Shown: positions 7,963-8,686 of the stretch, piece by piece
How positions within the stretch are numbered: position 1 is the stretch's first letter
How the letters are laid out: every line of letters starts with the position of its first letter
From: Flavobacterium sp.
GTDB lineage: Bacteria; Bacteroidota; Bacteroidia; Flavobacteriales; Flavobacteriaceae
DNA length: 8,686 nucleotides
NCBI GenBank assembly: GCA_015478765.1
Contig: JADMKR010000274.1
Location: 1-8,686, forward strand
Direction: 5' to 3'
Made by a program: the position numbers and the translations under genes
Notes under the pieces: model-generated
Databases searched by the model: none
What the model was told of the DNA's origin: nothing
Seen by the model: the letters and a program-made list of their open reading frames with translations, nothing else

Positions 7963-8649
7963 ATGACAAGTTTGTTGGTAATAGTGATTTTAGTATTATT
8001 GGCTGTCGCATTGTGGCAACTGACTAAAATCTTTGATTTAACTCAGGTTGGTGCAAATATCAACGATTCCGGAGTTGCAAACGACAAGGACAATAACCTG
8101 CAAGGTTATCTGATGTTCGGGTTCTTAGCGTTTCTGTATATATTCACTATTTATGGTTTGTTTACTTGGAGCCATCTGATTTTGAGCGTGCCAGCATCGG
8201 CACATGGTGGCCAAGTTGATAATTTGATGAACACAACATGGGTGCTGTTATTCATTGTACAGGCAGTAACACAGGTACTTCTTTACTATTTTACATTTAA
8301 GTACCGCGGCCGTGAAGGTCAGAAAGCGTTATATTTTGCAGACAATGACAAACTCGAGTTTGTATGGAGCGTTATTCCTGCAATTGTTTTGGCCGGACTT
8401 ATTTTATACGGACTCTACGCATGGACGAACATTATGTTTGTCGATGAAGATGAAGATGTTATGGTTGTTGAAGTGTACGCCAAGCAATTCGCCTGGGAAA
8501 TCAGATATTCCGGAAAAGATAACGTTTTAGGAAAAGCCAACGTTCGATATATCGACGGACCAAACACCATGGGGGTCGATTTGAACGACCCAAATGCTCA
8601 GGACGACGTGTCGGCTACCGAGCTTCACTTATGCGCCGGATGGCGCTGA
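7963..8649 (+). CDS. coxB: CoxB, cytochrome c oxidase subunit II (truncated and chimeric at its 3' end)
   Basis: N-terminal two-thirds of an aa3-type oxidase subunit II of the flavobacterial type. Hydrophobic segments lie at about 3-20, 48-69, 92-113 and 133-154, followed by the start of the periplasmic cupredoxin domain (AKQFAWEIRYSG at 173-184, GVDLNDPNAQDD at 204-215). Residues 1-223 look native, through TELHL at 219-223. After that the family normally continues with a Pro-Val/Gly block and, further on, the CuA ligands (CxxxCGxxH type). Instead the frame reads CAGWR and stops at 8647-8649. The CuA site is therefore absent from this copy, and the last five codons plus stop belong to foreign sequence. 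Start at 7963 fits the conserved MTSLLVI opening, 19 nt after actF. In an intact genome the gene should run about 100 or more codons further. Confidence 0.9.
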   Translation: MTSLLVIVILVLLAVALWQLTKIFDLTQVGANINDSGVANDKDNNLQGYLMFGFLAFLYIFTIYGLFTWSHLILSVPASAHGGQVDNLMNTTWVLLFIVQAVTQVLLYYFTFKYRGREGQKALYFADNDKLEFVWSVIPAIVLAGLILYGLYAWTNIMFVDEDEDVMVVEVYAKQFAWEIRYSGKDNVLGKANVRYIDGPNTMGVDLNDPNAQDDVSATELHLCAGWR

Positions 8650-8686
8650 GCATGCCAAGCGCCAGCACATCCACCTTGAGCAGGCC
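8632..8686. other. Foreign GC-rich tail; probable chimeric junction at about 8631/8632
   Basis: The CoxB similarity ends exactly with the Leu codon at 8629-8631. From 8632 to the end 37 of 55 bases are G or C, against 27 of 50 in 8581-8630 and 25 of 50 in 8531-8580. The same stretch reads convincingly on the other strand as part of an unrelated gene. Joining two convergent genes mid-domain is the pattern of a misassembly, ligation or amplification chimera at a contig end. Confidence 0.8.
8633..8686 (-). CDS. dnaE2: Internal fragment of an error-prone DNA polymerase (DnaE2-type alpha subunit), partial at both ends
   Basis: The reverse strand read from 8686 to 8633 gives 18 residues in one open frame, GLLKVDVLALGMLSAIRR. 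I recognise this as the conserved KVD(V/I)LALGML block in the middle of proteobacterial DnaE2 (ImuC) polymerases, an SOS-linked translesion synthesis enzyme; the replicative DnaE has a related but different block (KFDFLGL). Sixteen of 18 codons end in G or C, as in a high-GC genome and unlike the act genes. The next reverse-strand codons (ATA AGT GAA) leave the family pattern, placing the break at about 8632. Only a fragment is present, so it cannot be functional here. The identification rests on a short stretch recalled from memory; replicative DnaE of another lineage is a less likely alternative. Confidence 0.65.

Noticed and set aside
8633..8646. Perfect GCGCC/GGCGC inverted repeat with a 4-nt loop right at the coxB break, as a possible terminator or recombination site.
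   Set aside because: There is no T-run after it, the stem is only 5 bp, and it lies in the foreign GC-rich coding fragment, where such a match is easily due to chance. At most it could have helped form a chimera.
8611..8649. A natural short form of CoxB ending in CAGWR.
   Set aside because: The end falls before the CuA ligands, and the last codons come from sequence that reads well as another gene on the opposite strand, so this is a break and not a family variant.
1..8686. tRNA/rRNA genes, CRISPR arrays, insertion sequences or a hidden defence system.
   Set aside because: Coding sequence fills practically the whole window, with spacers of at most 31 nt. I saw no direct repeat array, terminal inverted repeats, transposase or RNA-gene motif.

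Overview
The window reads as one dense, plus-strand respiratory operon from a member of the Bacteroidota, most likely a Flavobacterium-like Flavobacteriaceae. The evidence is close resemblance (recalled, not searched) to flavobacterial Alternative Complex III proteins, A-rich gene starts without strong Shine-Dalgarno sites, and moderate-to-low GC. Gene order is actA (5'-truncated at the window edge), actB, actC, actD, actE, actF, then coxB. Spacers are at most 31 nt, actC and actD overlap by 8 nt, and there is no non-coding stretch longer than 31 nt, so co-transcription is very likely. No promoter or terminator is visible; the operon evidently starts before and should continue beyond the window.

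The genes form one pathway. Alternative Complex III (ACIII) is a quinol:cytochrome c (or direct-to-oxidase) oxidoreductase that replaces the bc1 complex. ActC and ActF are NrfD/PsrC-type ten-helix membrane subunits. ActB is a Tat-exported periplasmic protein carrying a molybdopterin-oxidoreductase-like fold without a visible catalytic cofactor site, plus four Fe-S cluster motifs. ActA (five CxxCH hemes visible) and ActE (one heme, lipoprotein) carry electrons outward. ActD is a two-helix scaffold subunit. CoxB, subunit II of an aa3-type cytochrome c oxidase, follows directly, matching the ACIII-oxidase supercomplex arrangement known from Flavobacterium.

The most unusual thing is at the right end. 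At about position 8632 coxB stops resembling its family, well before its CuA domain. The last 55 nt are much richer in GC (37 of 55 bases), and their minus strand reads, in one open frame with 16 of 18 GC-ending codons, as an internal piece of an error-prone DNA polymerase DnaE2-type alpha subunit from a high-GC bacterium. Two unrelated genes, convergent and both broken mid-domain at one point, look like a chimeric assembly or clone junction rather than biology. I see no undescribed system in the rest; smaller points of interest are an expanded periplasmic linker in ActF, the extended Tat/lipobox leader of ActB, and a Cys-to-Thr change in its third cluster motif.
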